Positions 24,849 to 34,104 of a stretch of DNA of 64,000 nucleotides are shown here, one piece after another. Where the stretch lies: the NCBI RefSeq assembly GCF_005869225.1, contig NZ_SWFP01000010.1, positions 186,001-250,000 of the forward strand, read 5' to 3'. Under the pieces are notes generated by a model. That model worked only from the letters and a program-made list of their open reading frames with translations. It searched no databases and was not told the origin of the DNA. The stretch is from Dyadobacter bucti. Lineage in GTDB: Bacteria > Bacteroidota > Bacteroidia > Cytophagales > Spirosomataceae. Numbering within the stretch: the first letter of the stretch is position 1; the number at the start of each line of letters is the position of its first letter. The position numbers and the translations under genes were made by a program.

Positions 24849-25966
24849 AGCACATTTCGCCCGTAAACTCTCCGAAGGAATTAAAATCGTTCATTGATTT
24901 TCCGCACGATCTCTATCAACACGATAAGAACTATGTGCCGGAACTGTTTATCGCTCAGCAGGATATGCTTACCCCGGGGAAGCATCCTTTTCACGAGCAT
25001 TCCGAGTTAAAGCTGTTTCTGGCTTACGATGGGGATAAGATTACGGGCAGGATTGCGGCTATTTATAACCGTAACCACATTGCTTTTAATGGCAAAAATG
25101 ATGGCTTTTTCGGTTTTTTTGATTGTATCAATGACCAGGAAACTGTCGATCTGCTGATGAAGGAAGCGGTGGCCTGGGTGAAAGAAAAAGGCGGCGAACG
25201 TATTATAGGGCCCATTAACCTTTCGACCAATGATACCTGCGGCTTGCTGGTGGAAGGTTTCGACAGGCCGCCGATGGCGATGATGACTTACAATGCGCCT
25301 TACTACAAGGACCTGCTTGAAAAAAACGGCCTTGTGAAACAAACGGACCTGCTGGCCTACGAGATCAATGTTGACTCGGCCAACGACAAATCCGTCAGGT
25401 TGATTGAAGCGCTGGAAGGAAGACTGAAAAGAAGCGGGATCGTGATCCGCAAGGTTAACCTCAAAGATTTTAAGAATGAGGTGATAAAAATACGGGCGGT
25501 GTACAATTCAGCCTGGGACAAAAACCTGGGCTTCGTTCCCTTCACCGACAATGAGTTTGATTATCTGGCCAAAGACCTTAAAATGATCCTTGACCCGAAT
25601 TTTTGCCTGGTTGCAGAAAAGGACGGACAGTTGGTCGCATTTATTCTGGGCGTGCCGGACATTAACCAGATCCTGATTAAAATCAAACGCGGACGCCTGC
25701 TGCCGACAGGGATTTTCAAACTGTTATTTGGCAAAAAGAATATTACAAGAATAAGAGTATTGACGCTGGGTGTAATCGAAGGTTATCGTAAAATGGGTAT
25801 CGAGGCTGTCTTGTACGGCCATATTATCAAAAATACCTACGGAACGAAGATCACCGGGGGCGAATGTTCATGGATGCTCGAAGAAAATTATCTCATGAAC
25901 CACGCCATTGAGCAGATCAACGGAAAGCTGTACAAACGGTACAGATTGTATGAAAAGGCAATATGA
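24845..25966 (+). CDS. bcerS: GNAT-fold acyltransferase, probable bacterial ceramide synthase
   Basis: The 373-residue protein has a GNAT-like fold. The first half includes LFLAYDGDKITGRIAAIYNR and the block GPINLSTNDTCGLLVEGFDR. The second half carries LVAEKDGQLVAFILGVPDIN and RVLTLGVIEGYRKMGIEAVL. In Caulobacter the ceramide synthase bCerS belongs to this superfamily and is encoded near Spt and the reductase CerR. Here the gene overlaps spt and the CerR-like gene by four bases on each side. From this context I infer that it N-acylates the sphingoid base. The acyl donor and order of steps are not shown by sequence. Confidence 0.7.
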   Translation: MKHISPVNSPKELKSFIDFPHDLYQHDKNYVPELFIAQQDMLTPGKHPFHEHSELKLFLAYDGDKITGRIAAIYNRNHIAFNGKNDGFFGFFDCINDQETVDLLMKEAVAWVKEKGGERIIGPINLSTNDTCGLLVEGFDRPPMAMMTYNAPYYKDLLEKNGLVKQTDLLAYEINVDSANDKSVRLIEALEGRLKRSGIVIRKVNLKDFKNEVIKIRAVYNSAWDKNLGFVPFTDNEFDYLAKDLKMILDPNFCLVAEKDGQLVAFILGVPDINQILIKIKRGRLLPTGIFKLLFGKKNITRIRVLTLGVIEGYRKMGIEAVLYGHIIKNTYGTKITGGECSWMLEENYLMNHAIEQINGKLYKRYRLYEKAI

Positions 25967-27003
25967 AAGACAAAGTATTCATCACGGGGGCCAGCGGTTT
26001 TATAGGATATCACCTTGTAAAAACCGCACTGGAAGCAGGCATGGAAGTGCACGCGGCAGTAAGGCCAACCAGTGACCTTGCGTTTCTGAAAAAGCTGAAA
26101 TCCAATACCGGCAAGCCCGGAACGGATGAAGCGGGATCAGAAGACCTGGTGTTTGTGAATACGGATTTCGGTTCAAAAGAATCGTTGAAAGAGCTGCTGG
26201 AAAAAGGAGGCTACACCTACATCATCCATGCAGCGGGAGTTACGAAAGCAAAAACCGCGGAGGCATATAATCTGGTCAATGCAGACTATTCGCTGAACCT
26301 GGCCATTGCGGCGATGTCTGCGGACATTCCGCTCCGTCGATTTGTTTTCCTGAGCAGCCTGGCGGCGATCGGCCCGCTGGCTTATGCAGAAGAACAGCCG
26401 ATTACCGAGGCAACTTTGCCCATTCCGGTTACTGAATACGGGAAAAGCAAGTTGCTTGCCGAAACGTACCTGCGGGACGTGAGCGGTCTGCCGCTTACCA
26501 TCATTCGACCCACTGCCGTTTACGGGCCTGGGGAAAAAGACTTGTTCGTTTTGTTTAAAACATTGAACAGCGGCCTGGATGCCTACATCGGAAAAAGGCC
26601 GCAGCGACTAAGTTTTGTTTATGTAAAAGACCTTGTTGCCGCCACAATGGCTGCCATGGTCAGGGATCAGGAGGAGATTACAGTTTACAATATTTCGGAC
26701 GGACAGTCCTATGACCGTTATGCATTGGCAGACAGGTTCCGGGAGATCAGCGGCAAAAATGTTTTTCGCGCACATCTTCCCACGGTCCTGGTGGAATTGA
26801 CGGCCGGCTTTCTGGATTTTATTTATTCATTCTCCTCAGTAACACCCGTATTGAACCGGGAAAAACTCAAAGAGCTTACAGCTTCAAACTGGATCTGTAG
26901 CATAGATGCAGCCCGAACCAACCTGCAATACCAGCCTCAATATGATCTGAGGCAGGGACTTACAGAAACCTTAACATGGTATAAAGAAAATAAATGGCTC
27001 TGA
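25963..27003 (+). CDS. cerR: NAD-dependent epimerase/dehydratase, probable ceramide reductase
   Basis: The 346-residue extended short-chain dehydrogenase starts MKDKVFITGASGFIGYHLVK with the GxxGxxG loop. It has the Ser of FVFLSSLAAIG and the catalytic YxxxK in TEYGKSKLLAETYL, followed by IIRPTAVYGPGEKDLF. Caulobacter CerR, which reduces the 3-keto group of oxidised ceramide, is of this type. The four-base overlap with the upstream acyltransferase and the adjacent spt support the same role. A hopanoid- or sugar-type dehydratase is the main alternative. The next gene begins 97 bases later. Confidence 0.7.
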   Translation: MKDKVFITGASGFIGYHLVKTALEAGMEVHAAVRPTSDLAFLKKLKSNTGKPGTDEAGSEDLVFVNTDFGSKESLKELLEKGGYTYIIHAAGVTKAKTAEAYNLVNADYSLNLAIAAMSADIPLRRFVFLSSLAAIGPLAYAEEQPITEATLPIPVTEYGKSKLLAETYLRDVSGLPLTIIRPTAVYGPGEKDLFVLFKTLNSGLDAYIGKRPQRLSFVYVKDLVAATMAAMVRDQEEITVYNISDGQSYDRYALADRFREISGKNVFRAHLPTVLVELTAGFLDFIYSFSSVTPVLNREKLKELTASNWICSIDAARTNLQYQPQYDLRQGLTETLTWYKENKWL

Positions 27004-27100
27004 ATATTTTCTTGAACTGTTGATCACTACCCGGACTTCCGGCGTAAATGAGAATTGAATACCAGGGGCTTAGCATGAAAACAACGTTCTGAAATCAACA

Positions 27101-29668
27101 ATGAAAACAATAATCAAGTCGGTATGGTTAAAAACGCTCCTGGCAGTCTGTGTTGCACAGCTTTTTGCAGGAACGGCCATAGCGCAGAATACCACGATCA
27201 AGGGAACTATTACTGATGCAAAAACTGGAGAAACATTACCTTATGTGTCCATCCTGATACCGGGTACCACCATGGGTACCGCCTCCGATGCCGATGGCCG
27301 CTACGCCATGACACTCAAAGGAAATTATGCTACCGTCAAATTCACGTATGTAGGCTACGTGAGCCTTGAAAAAACAATTACGCCGGGAACCGATCAGACG
27401 ATCAACGTAAAAATGTCGGTGGACGCCGCCATGCTGAAGGAGGTGACGATCAAAGGGAAATCACGCTACCGGAACAGGGATAATCCGGCTGTGCAGCTGA
27501 TCCGAGAGGTCATTGCGCACAAGGATCAGAACAAAATGGCCGCCAACGAATATGTTGAATACGAGCAGTACGAAAAGATATCTTTCGCGCTGAGCAACCT
27601 TTCCGACAATTTCAAGGAACGCAGGATCTTTAAGAATTACCAGTTTTTATTCAAAGACCAGGATTCTACTGCGATCGGGGGCAAGAATATGCTGCCTGCA
27701 TACATTCAGGAGAAACTGTCTCAGATCTATTTCCGCAAAAGCCCTTATACCAAAAAACAACTGGTACTGGCCAATCGCCGGGCTGAATTTGATGCCAAAT
27801 TTATCGACAATGACGGTTTGAGCGCCTATTTTAACCGCCTTTATGAAGATATAAATATTTACGATAATGATGTTTCGATAGCAACCAACCTGCTGCTAAG
27901 CCCGATTGCCAACGCTGCGCCTACGTTTTACAAGTATTTTATCAGGGATACCATCAAAACAAATACGCCCTGGCTGATCGAGCTCGGCTTCGTGCCCAGA
28001 AACAAAACGGACATGTTGTTTGAAGGGAAGCTGTTTATTACTCTCGATGGAAATTACGGTGTTCAGAATGCTTATCTGACAGTCAATAAGGATATTAACC
28101 TCAATTTCATGCGTGACCTCGAAGCCCGTCTGGAATTTGAAAAAGGCGACGACGGCCGGTATCACCCTGCCAAAACAACGCTGGGCATGGAGTTCGCATT
28201 GGGCGAAAAAAATGCAGGTTTTTACGGTCAGCGGGTTGTTACTTTTAAGAACTACACCATCAACCAAAACCGGCCCGACAGCGTTTACCGCGGCCCGGGA
28301 GAGGAAATCGCCTATAACAAGGAAGTAAAAACGGGAGAATCGTTCTGGAGTACTGCCAGGCATATACCGCTGGAAAGAATGGAGCTGGACATTTACAAAA
28401 ATGTGGATACCCTGCAGACTATTCCTTCTTTCAAGCGTACCATGGATATTACCACGCTGTTTTTGGCAGGATATAAATCATTCGGGAAGGTGGAAGTTGG
28501 GCCGGTGAATACATTTTACAGCTTCAATCCGGTGGAAGGTTTCCGGCTCCGTTTCGGGGGAAGGACTACTACCGAGCTCAGCAAAAGGGTGTATTTCGAA
28601 ACTTACGCAGCCTATGGTTTCAAAGACCAGAAGTGGAAATACTTTCTGAGCGGAACGTACTCGTTCAACAACAAGTCGGTATACCATTTTCCGCTGAACT
28701 ACATCCGGGCAAGCTACCAGCGCGATACCAAAATTCCTGGTCAGGACTTACAGTTTGTGCAGGAGGATAACTTCCTTTTGTCTTTCAAACGGGGAGATAA
28801 TAACCGCTGGCTGTACAATGATGTATATAAAATGGAATATGTTCGGGAGCTGGAAAATCACCTTTCTTACCGCATTGGTTTCACAAGATGGAGACAAACA
28901 CCCGCTGGTATCCTTCGTTATGAGAAGCTGGACGGGGAGGGAGAGTTGCAGAATGTGGGTTACCTGAACAATACAGAAGCCAATTTTGAGCTGCGGTATG
29001 CACCGAACGAGAAGTTTTACCAGGGTAAATTGTACCGTACGCCGATCATCAACAAATATCCCATTTTCACACTCCGTTACAATGCAGGTCTGAAAGGTGT
29101 TTTTGAAGGGCAAAACAGCTACCATAATTTACTGGCCAATATTTCGAAAAGGGTGTATTTGTCCCAATTTGGCTATGCTGACTTGACCACGGAAGGCGGT
29201 TATATATTTGGGAATAAAATCCAGTTCCCGCTGCTGACCATCCACAGGGCTAACCAGACTTATGCTTACCAGCTCAATTCATATAACCTTATGAACTTCC
29301 TGGAATTTGTGAGTGACCACTATGCGAGCCTGGATGTGCAGTATTATATGAACGGCTTTTTGTTTAACAAAATACCGTTGCTGAAAAAATTGAAACTTCG
29401 GGAAGTATTCAGTTTCAAAGGGTTGATCGGTGGTTTAAGAGATGAAAACAATCCGGCACTTAACCCGTCACTATACCGCTTCCCGGTCGACGAGCAGGGC
29501 AAACCCATCAGCTATACACTTTCCAGGGAGCCTTACATTGAAGGCAGCGTGGGTATAGCCAACATTTTCAAGCTTTTGCGGGTCGATCTTGTGAAACGTT
29601 TTACATATCTGGACAATCCCAATGTATCCGAGTGGGGCATCCGGGCAAGGTTCAGGCTTGATTTTTAG
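27101..29668 (+). CDS. DUF5686 outer-membrane protein with carboxypeptidase-regulatory-like domain
   Basis: The 855-residue protein has a signal peptide and then a CarboxypepD_reg-like beta-sandwich (TIKGTITDAKTGETLPYVSI to about residue 105). The DUF5686 region follows, starting with KGKSRYRNRDNPAVQLIREV. The long C-terminal part is rich in alternating aromatic strands and ends RARFRLDF with a terminal Phe, as expected of an outer-membrane barrel. The family is common in Bacteroidota and its job is not established. Its place between the ceramide genes and the headgroup genes suggests a role in outer-membrane lipid or surface assembly. This is inference. Confidence 0.85.
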   Translation: MKTIIKSVWLKTLLAVCVAQLFAGTAIAQNTTIKGTITDAKTGETLPYVSILIPGTTMGTASDADGRYAMTLKGNYATVKFTYVGYVSLEKTITPGTDQTINVKMSVDAAMLKEVTIKGKSRYRNRDNPAVQLIREVIAHKDQNKMAANEYVEYEQYEKISFALSNLSDNFKERRIFKNYQFLFKDQDSTAIGGKNMLPAYIQEKLSQIYFRKSPYTKKQLVLANRRAEFDAKFIDNDGLSAYFNRLYEDINIYDNDVSIATNLLLSPIANAAPTFYKYFIRDTIKTNTPWLIELGFVPRNKTDMLFEGKLFITLDGNYGVQNAYLTVNKDINLNFMRDLEARLEFEKGDDGRYHPAKTTLGMEFALGEKNAGFYGQRVVTFKNYTINQNRPDSVYRGPGEEIAYNKEVKTGESFWSTARHIPLERMELDIYKNVDTLQTIPSFKRTMDITTLFLAGYKSFGKVEVGPVNTFYSFNPVEGFRLRFGGRTTTELSKRVYFETYAAYGFKDQKWKYFLSGTYSFNNKSVYHFPLNYIRASYQRDTKIPGQDLQFVQEDNFLLSFKRGDNNRWLYNDVYKMEYVRELENHLSYRIGFTRWRQTPAGILRYEKLDGEGELQNVGYLNNTEANFELRYAPNEKFYQGKLYRTPIINKYPIFTLRYNAGLKGVFEGQNSYHNLLANISKRVYLSQFGYADLTTEGGYIFGNKIQFPLLTIHRANQTYAYQLNSYNLMNFLEFVSDHYASLDVQYYMNGFLFNKIPLLKKLKLREVFSFKGLIGGLRDENNPALNPSLYRFPVDEQGKPISYTLSREPYIEGSVGIANIFKLLRVDLVKRFTYLDNPNVSEWGIRARFRLDF

Positions 29669-29685
29669 TACAAAACACCGATTAT

Positions 29686-30399
29686 ATGAATTATGCGATA
29701 ATAGCGGCAGGAGAGGGGTCGCGTCTGGCACAAGAAGGTTTTCATCTGCCCAAGCCTATGGTGAGCCTCTATGGTGAGATGCTGATCGACAGGCTGATAG
29801 GGATTTTTATGCGCAACAATGCGGAGCGGATCAAGATCATTATCAATGAAGATTCGCCCCGGCTGGAAAGCCACCTCACAGAACTGAGCCTGACGCTGCC
29901 TATTGATATCGTTAAAAAATCAACGCCGAGTTCGCTGCATAGCGTTTACGAACTTTTGAAGTCAGACCCGGAACTTGATGCCGTTTGCCTGACTACGACA
30001 GACACCGTTTTCAAGGAGGATGAGTTTAGTGAATTTATTGCAGCGTTTGAAGAAAACGAGAATATGGAGGGCCAGATGGCCGTGACTACTTTTATCGACG
30101 ACGAAAGTCCGCTGTTTGTGACTGTGGATGAAAACAGCCGTATCGTTGCTTTTACCGATACCAATAGTACCAATACAGAATTTGTTTCCGGGGGAATTTA
30201 TTGCCTCAGAAAACGGGCGATTGAGTCGGTAAACCAGGCTGTGGAAAGCGGGCTGAGCCGGATGCGGAATTTTCAGAGGCAACTGCTGGAAAACGGGATT
30301 ACGCTGCAGGCATACCCTTTTTCAAAGATCGTGGATGTGGACCATGTGGCCGATATCCGTACTGCCGAGCTGTTTTTGAGCCCGGAAAATGCTGTCTGA
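29686..30399 (+). CDS. Sugar/polyol-phosphate nucleotidyltransferase
   Basis: The 237-residue GT-A-fold protein begins MNYAIIAAGEGSRLAQEGFH and then LPKPM, the nucleotide-binding signature of NTP transferases. The likely metal-binding Asp is in CLTTTDTVF. It is shorter than most sugar-phosphate nucleotidyltransferases and resembles the single-domain inositol-1-phosphate cytidylyltransferase/MobA-like group. It lies two genes before a CDP-alcohol phosphotransferase, which requires a CDP-activated partner. I infer that it makes a CDP-polyol or CDP-sugar. The substrate is not readable from sequence. It follows the DUF5686 gene by 17 bases. Confidence 0.8.
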   Translation: MNYAIIAAGEGSRLAQEGFHLPKPMVSLYGEMLIDRLIGIFMRNNAERIKIIINEDSPRLESHLTELSLTLPIDIVKKSTPSSLHSVYELLKSDPELDAVCLTTTDTVFKEDEFSEFIAAFEENENMEGQMAVTTFIDDESPLFVTVDENSRIVAFTDTNSTNTEFVSGGIYCLRKRAIESVNQAVESGLSRMRNFQRQLLENGITLQAYPFSKIVDVDHVADIRTAELFLSPENAV

Positions 30400-30468
30400 C
30401 CAACGGCTTAAAAAAGAATTGACACCAAATTATATAAAGGCAGGAACGTATACCTGCCGACAGCGTAC

Positions 30469-31338
30469 ATGAATGAATTAGAAATACTGGGCGTGCACCG
30501 TAACAGGAAATTTTCGCCGAACCATATCGGAAACGACGATGCGATTTTTTCCCTGACGGCCAAGGAGCTTGAAAAACTGGGATGTAAGATCACGATCTGC
30601 TGCGAAGATGAATTCCTGCATGCGGAAGCGGTTAATCATCAGAAAATATTTACAATGGCCCGCCAGAAAGAAGTGGTGGGCAAGTTGCAGAAGCTGGAAA
30701 AAAACGGGACACACGTAGTGAATTCGGCATTTGGCATCGAAAACTGCTTTCGTACCAACCTTACCAACGCATTGAACCTAAATAATATACCGGTCGCGGA
30801 TAGTTACATTGTGCCGACCAGCTATACCGGGGATGAAGTTTTTGACAGTATTACCGGAAAAGGCTACTGGATCAAAAGAGGTGATTTTCATGCAATCCAT
30901 AAGGAAGATGTTTCCTTTGCAAGATCAAAGGAAGAAGCCAAGGAAATTCTGAGGGAATATGCATTGCGGGATATTCCCGATGCGGTGATTTCCAAACATC
31001 TTGTCGGGGACCTGGTGAAATTCTACGGCGTTCGCGGGACTGATTTCTTTTTCTGGTTTTATCCGTACGATAACAATCATCACAAATATTCGGAATATCA
31101 GAGCATCAATGGTGATTCCGTTTATTATTCGTTTGATCAGTCCGAACTGCAGAAAGTGGCCACAGAAGCAGCCGGTGTAGTGGGAATTGATGTGTATGGA
31201 GGCGATGCTATTGTTGGCAAAGACGGTGTTTTCCGGATCATCGATCTCAACGACTGGCCAAGTTTTGCCCCTTGCCGGGAGCAGGCGGCAGGTCATATTG
31301 CACAAATGCTTTACCAGAAATTCACCAGCAATAATTAA
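30469..31338 (+). CDS. ATP-grasp-like protein
   Basis: The 289-residue protein shows the pattern of an ATP-grasp enzyme. A pre-ATP-grasp region comes first (MNELEILGVHRNRKFSPNHI). The ATP-binding strands include GYWIKRGDFHAIHKEDVSFA and VISKHLVGDLVKFYGV, and the metal-binding end is FRIIDLNDWPSF, with D259, N261 and D262. The DLNDWPSF ending resembles the DINYFPG/DVNxxPS ends of RimK-like ligases and inositol 5/6-kinases. A kinase or ligase working on the headgroup or its precursor is possible. The stop overlaps the next ATG by one base (TAATG), so it is tightly coupled to the CDP-alcohol phosphotransferase. Confidence 0.65.
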   Translation: MNELEILGVHRNRKFSPNHIGNDDAIFSLTAKELEKLGCKITICCEDEFLHAEAVNHQKIFTMARQKEVVGKLQKLEKNGTHVVNSAFGIENCFRTNLTNALNLNNIPVADSYIVPTSYTGDEVFDSITGKGYWIKRGDFHAIHKEDVSFARSKEEAKEILREYALRDIPDAVISKHLVGDLVKFYGVRGTDFFFWFYPYDNNHHKYSEYQSINGDSVYYSFDQSELQKVATEAAGVVGIDVYGGDAIVGKDGVFRIIDLNDWPSFAPCREQAAGHIAQMLYQKFTSNN

Positions 31339-32312
31339 TGGACACAGTTACCCAAGAAAAGCACGAAGAAAAAGGAGCCGGAAAGGAAGTTTCAGCATTT
31401 GAAAATTCCCTGAAATCCAACGATACAGAGGAGCAGATCGATATCTGGTTTTACCGCCCGATCGGCTACCAGATCGCTTTGTTTTGTGCCAAAATTGGAC
31501 TCAGGCCCAATCCTGTCACTATTATCAGTATCTTTTTCGGGGTTGCTGCGGGGATTCTGTTTTATTATCAGGAACTCTGGATCAATGTGATTGGGATGTT
31601 GCTGCTGGTTTTTGCCAACTCGCTCGACAGTGCCGACGGACAGCTTGCCCGGATGACCAACGACAAAAGCAGGCTCGGCCGGATACTCGATGGCGCTGCC
31701 GGAGATTTCTGGTTTATCGCCATTCACATTGCAATATGTCTCCGCAGCCAGAACGAAGGATGGAGCGCCTGGATATGGGTGCCGGGCGTATTGGCAGGGG
31801 CCTCTCACGTGGTGCAGTCGGCCATGGCGGATTATTACCGGAACGTGCATTTGTTTTTTATCAAAGGTACGTCGGGTAGCGAGCTGGACAACAGCCGCGA
31901 CCTTCAAAGAGAATATGACAGCCTGAGCTGGCAATCCGATTTCGGGATGAAGTTCATAGCCCGTACCTATCTCAATTATACCAAGTTACAGGAAAGCTTT
32001 TCGCCCAATCTGCAAAAGCTGCTGGGCGTAGTAAGGGAGAAATTCAGCAACGGATTACCGCACGAGCTGGTGACGGACTTCCGGGCGCAGAACAAGCCTT
32101 TGATGAAATATACCAACATCGTACAGTTCAATACAAGGGTTTTGTTTCTGTTTTTATGGCTTTTTCTCGACCAGTCATGGATTTATTTCTTCTTTGATAT
32201 GTTTGTTCTTAACCCCATCCTGATTTACATGATCGTAAACCAGGAAAAGGTGAGCCGTTATTTTCATCAGCAAATTCTGACAGGCAAGTTCAATGGGTTC
32301 AAAAGTATATAA
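31338..32312 (+). CDS. CDP-alcohol phosphotransferase family protein
   Basis: The 324-residue membrane protein carries the family motif at residues 97-123: D97-S-A-D100-G-Q-L-A-R105, then G114, D118 and D123. In the canonical motif the last Asp follows the third by three residues. Here it follows by four, with Gly in the usual place. Several hydrophobic segments are present (about 62-80, 82-96, 123-150, 265-300). The family moves a phosphoalcohol from a CDP-activated donor onto a lipid or polyol. In this cluster a transfer that forms a phosphosphingolipid headgroup is likely. The long soluble N-terminus (about 36 residues) is unusual. It overlaps the next gene by 20 bases. Confidence 0.85.
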   Translation: MDTVTQEKHEEKGAGKEVSAFENSLKSNDTEEQIDIWFYRPIGYQIALFCAKIGLRPNPVTIISIFFGVAAGILFYYQELWINVIGMLLLVFANSLDSADGQLARMTNDKSRLGRILDGAAGDFWFIAIHIAICLRSQNEGWSAWIWVPGVLAGASHVVQSAMADYYRNVHLFFIKGTSGSELDNSRDLQREYDSLSWQSDFGMKFIARTYLNYTKLQESFSPNLQKLLGVVREKFSNGLPHELVTDFRAQNKPLMKYTNIVQFNTRVLFLFLWLFLDQSWIYFFFDMFVLNPILIYMIVNQEKVSRYFHQQILTGKFNGFKSI

Positions 32313-33327
32313 GGCGCTTTTTCTGATCATCGGGATCGCTTCGCTGGGCTATATGATTTATGGCACGGGGCCGGTCGTGATCTGGGAGGGAATCCAAAAA
32401 ACAGGTATATGGTTTGTGCCCGTGATCGGGAGCTGGCTGGTGATCTATGTCCTGAATGCCTTTGCTTTCCGTGCCATCATCCGCGAGCCCCGTCTGCCCG
32501 AAAGTAACCTGTCTTTCTGGTCTGTTTTAAGGCTGACGATATCGGGTTATGCGATCAATTATATTACGCCTTTTGTAGCATTGGGCGGGGAACCCTACCG
32601 GATCATGGAACTGAAACCCGCGCTGGGAATTCAGAAAGCCACGTCTTCCGTATTGTTATACAGTTTGATGCACATGTTTTCGCATGTACTGTTCTGGCTG
32701 GCTTCCATAATCCTGATCGTGGCAGTAGTGCCGCTGAACAATATGCTGCTGGCAGGCTGCGGGTTGCTTTTGATAGCGGGCGTTGTGTTGGGTTACTGGT
32801 TTATCAATGTATATAAAAAAGGCTTTATGGTAAACACTTTCCGTTTGCTGGAAAAAGTGCCTTTTATCAAAAACAAAGCCCGTGAATTTGCACTGAAAAA
32901 TGCGGAGACATTGTACGAGGTTGACGAACAGATCAGGGTATTGTACGCAGATCGGAGAAACGTATTTTATGCCTCCCTTTTTTATGAGTTTGTGGCCCGT
33001 GTTGTGGGCTGCCTGGAGATTTTCTTTACGGCACACGCTATTGGCCTGGATATGACATTGTCCGAATCGCTGATCATCAGTTCCGGTTCATCCTTGTTCG
33101 CCAACCTGATATTCTTTTTCCCGATGCAGCTCGGTACCCGCGAAGGCGGCCTGGCGCTGGCTTTGAAAAGCGTAGGCTTACCCGCCGCGCAGGGGATTTT
33201 TATCGGTGTAGTGATGCGGATCAGGGAAATTGTCTGGATAGCGATAGGGCTGGCATTGATGAGTAAGAAGACGAAACGGGACACTGCGGCTTCGCTCAGC
33301 GAGAGGGTGCAAGCGATTGATTATTAG
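32293..33327 (+). CDS. Multi-pass membrane protein, lysylphosphatidylglycerol-synthase TM family
   Basis: The 344-residue protein has about eight hydrophobic helices. It also has PF03706-type marks such as ISGYAINYITPFVALGGEPYR and FFFPMQLGTREGGLALALKS. This domain forms the flippase part of MprF and is also found in AglD-like proteins. Its start lies within the end of the CDP-alcohol phosphotransferase gene (20-base overlap), so they are made together. A role in moving the finished lipid across the inner membrane is a reasonable inference. A role in glycosyl transfer is the alternative. Confidence 0.82.
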   Translation: MGSKVYKALFLIIGIASLGYMIYGTGPVVIWEGIQKTGIWFVPVIGSWLVIYVLNAFAFRAIIREPRLPESNLSFWSVLRLTISGYAINYITPFVALGGEPYRIMELKPALGIQKATSSVLLYSLMHMFSHVLFWLASIILIVAVVPLNNMLLAGCGLLLIAGVVLGYWFINVYKKGFMVNTFRLLEKVPFIKNKAREFALKNAETLYEVDEQIRVLYADRRNVFYASLFYEFVARVVGCLEIFFTAHAIGLDMTLSESLIISSGSSLFANLIFFFPMQLGTREGGLALALKSVGLPAAQGIFIGVVMRIREIVWIAIGLALMSKKTKRDTAASLSERVQAIDY

Positions 33328-33342
33328 TAAATTAAATAAAAA

Positions 33343-34056
33343 ATGATAAAAGGTATTTTACTTGATTACGGCGGGACAATTGATACAAACGGCTTGCATT
33401 GGGCCAATGTATTATGGGATAGTTACCAGCAAAATCGGGTAAATATTGACAGGGCATCATTTGCAGAGGCTTACACATTCGGAGAAAGGGCGCTGGCCCT
33501 GAACCCGATCATCCAGCCGCATCATGTTTTTTATGATGTATTGTTCCTGAAAGTCGGGCAGCAGTTCGATTTTCTGAGAAAAAAAGGCTTCGAATTGGAT
33601 GAGAGTATGATCGAGGCGATTGCAAAAGAATGCAACGGGTTCGCACACACTACCGTGAAAAATGCACAGCCTGTTCTGGCACAACTGGCTGAAAATTACC
33701 CCATTGTTATGGTTTCCAATTTTTACGGGAACATCAGCAATGTATTACAGGATTTTGGCATCAGGGATTATTTCCAGGCCGTTGTGGAATCTGCTGTGGT
33801 TGGCGTCCGGAAGCCCAACCCGCAAATTTACCAGCTCGGGATCGATCAGTTGGGCCTGCTTCCTGAGGAATGTGTGGTGGTGGGGGATTCCTACTCCAAA
33901 GACATTTTGCCGGCCAAGGAACTGGGCTGCAAGGCCATCTGGCTGAATGTGAAAGGTTGGGATGAAACTTCCGGGCACGAGCTCAATGTCTCGGATGCGG
34001 ATGTTGAGATTACGGATTTTGCCCGGACGGCAGACACCATAAAAAGTCTGGGTTAG
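33343..34056 (+). CDS. HAD-superfamily protein with altered first motif
   Basis: The 237-residue protein has HAD motifs II (VMVSNF), III (VRKPNPQIY) and IV (VVVGDSYSKDI). Motif I reads LLDYGGTID: the nucleophile D8 is present, but the Asp two residues later is Gly. That second Asp is the usual acid/base of HAD phosphatases, so phosphatase activity may be weak or the chemistry may differ. It begins 15 bases after the membrane protein and sits in the headgroup part of the cluster. It may remove a phosphate from a lipid headgroup intermediate, as PIP phosphatases do in inositol-lipid synthesis. That is inference. Confidence 0.8.
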   Translation: MIKGILLDYGGTIDTNGLHWANVLWDSYQQNRVNIDRASFAEAYTFGERALALNPIIQPHHVFYDVLFLKVGQQFDFLRKKGFELDESMIEAIAKECNGFAHTTVKNAQPVLAQLAENYPIVMVSNFYGNISNVLQDFGIRDYFQAVVESAVVGVRKPNPQIYQLGIDQLGLLPEECVVVGDSYSKDILPAKELGCKAIWLNVKGWDETSGHELNVSDADVEITDFARTADTIKSLG

Positions 34057-34104
34057 TTGTCAACTTTTGTCGCGGCGTGAACAGTTGCGGTAAAATTAAC
34101 TTTA

